A stretch of DNA of 64,000 bases, taken from assembly GCA_964611525.1 (NCBI GenBank), contig CAZTAL010000085.1, positions 15,668-79,667 of the forward strand, written 5' to 3'. Below are positions 63,856 to 64,000 of the stretch, in pieces (the first letter of the stretch is position 1; each line of letters opens with the position of its first letter). Made by a program: the position numbers and the translations under genes. This DNA comes from JAAYJR01 sp964611525 (lineage in GTDB: Bacteria > Bacteroidota > Bacteroidia > Bacteroidales > Prolixibacteraceae). The notes under the pieces were generated by a model. That model ran no database searches. It worked only from the letters and a program-made list of their open reading frames with translations, and was not told the origin of the DNA.

Positions 63856-64000
63856 TCAAGCCTTGCCAGTAGCTTCCTTAAATTCCTGAAGTATTGAGTT
63901 GAACGTTTCTTTTACCGAGATAATTTTAGTGGATTTAAAAGCATTGGAACCGGCAAAGGCATATCCATTTAAAAAATTTCCTCTCATGGCATTCATAAGT
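63856..64000 (-). CDS. C-terminal end of a probable nitronate monooxygenase
   Basis: 48 codons enter from the right edge and end at a TGA (63856-63858). Visible segments are LMNAMRGNFLNGYAFAGSNA and ISVKETFNSILQEFKEATG. The GYAFAGSNA and VKETF pattern is like the tail of Bacteroidota nitronate monooxygenase (2-nitropropane dioxygenase-like, FMN-dependent). Only the tail is present, so the call is tentative. Confidence 0.5.
   Translation of the reverse strand, partial: LMNAMRGNFLNGYAFAGSNAFKSTKIISVKETFNSILQEFKEATGKA

Overview
The window looks like a chromosomal segment of a low-GC member of the Bacteroidota, probably an environmental or marine Bacteroidales/Marinilabiliales-type organism. The evidence is the block rpmB-rpmG-DUF4295-ftsY, a fused alpha/beta E1 dehydrogenase, archaeal-type ProRS, many lipoproteins and outer-membrane barrels, promoters that fit the Bacteroidota -7 box TAnnTTTG, and mostly SD-poor starts. 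No rRNA, CRISPR array or intact insertion sequence is visible. There is one tRNA gene, Ser(CGA), at 62532-62619.

Layout. 1-8.2 kb: tilS (cut by the window edge), pepT and proS on the minus strand, then a lipoprotein, a FadL-type barrel and a DUF819 transporter on the plus strand. 8.2-24.4 kb is mostly housekeeping: M3 peptidase, pheT, a tandem universal stress protein, an FKBP lipoprotein, nrnA, ndk, DUF721-recF, a TPR protein, ribH, yidC and pyrG. 24.9-31.9 kb: a minus-strand metabolic run pyrK-pyrD-E2-E1-flavodoxin-TonB-like, preceded by an XRE regulator. This stretch and its flanks carry repeated TACA-WW-TGTA sites. 32.6-44.5 kb: a membrane metallophosphoesterase, a large protein combining a gluzincin-like domain, a propeller and a barrel, an AsmA protein, two adjacent cinA genes of which the second is exported and degenerate, and an M48 protease.

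44.6-59.8 kb is the more accessory part, mostly plus strand: ThuA, a DUF433/DUF5615 toxin-antitoxin pair framed by a short inverted repeat, NIPSNAP, two M14 carboxypeptidase homologues (the first has lost every catalytic residue), a dehydrogenase without its structural zinc cysteines, a Gfo/Idh/MocA oxidoreductase, a sulfatase, a GH29 fucosidase and a DAACS symporter. Together these suggest uptake and breakdown of peptides and sulfated, fucose-containing glycans, though no SusC/SusD pair is present. 59.8-64 kb: the ftsY-ribosomal protein block, DUF456, tRNA-Ser and, just beyond the tRNA, an N-terminally truncated phage-like fragment with TTGACA dyads, then the end of a probable nitronate monooxygenase.

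The intergenic DNA is unusually structured. It holds a 129-bp repeat family placed 5' of three genes, a family of palindromic elements around 45.5 and 58.9 kb, a two-copy 49-bp hairpin element upstream of pheT, and other short repeats. The most interesting observations are the pseudo-carboxypeptidase/carboxypeptidase pair, the exported CinA paralogue, the 129-bp leader-like repeats and the shared sites around the XRE gene.
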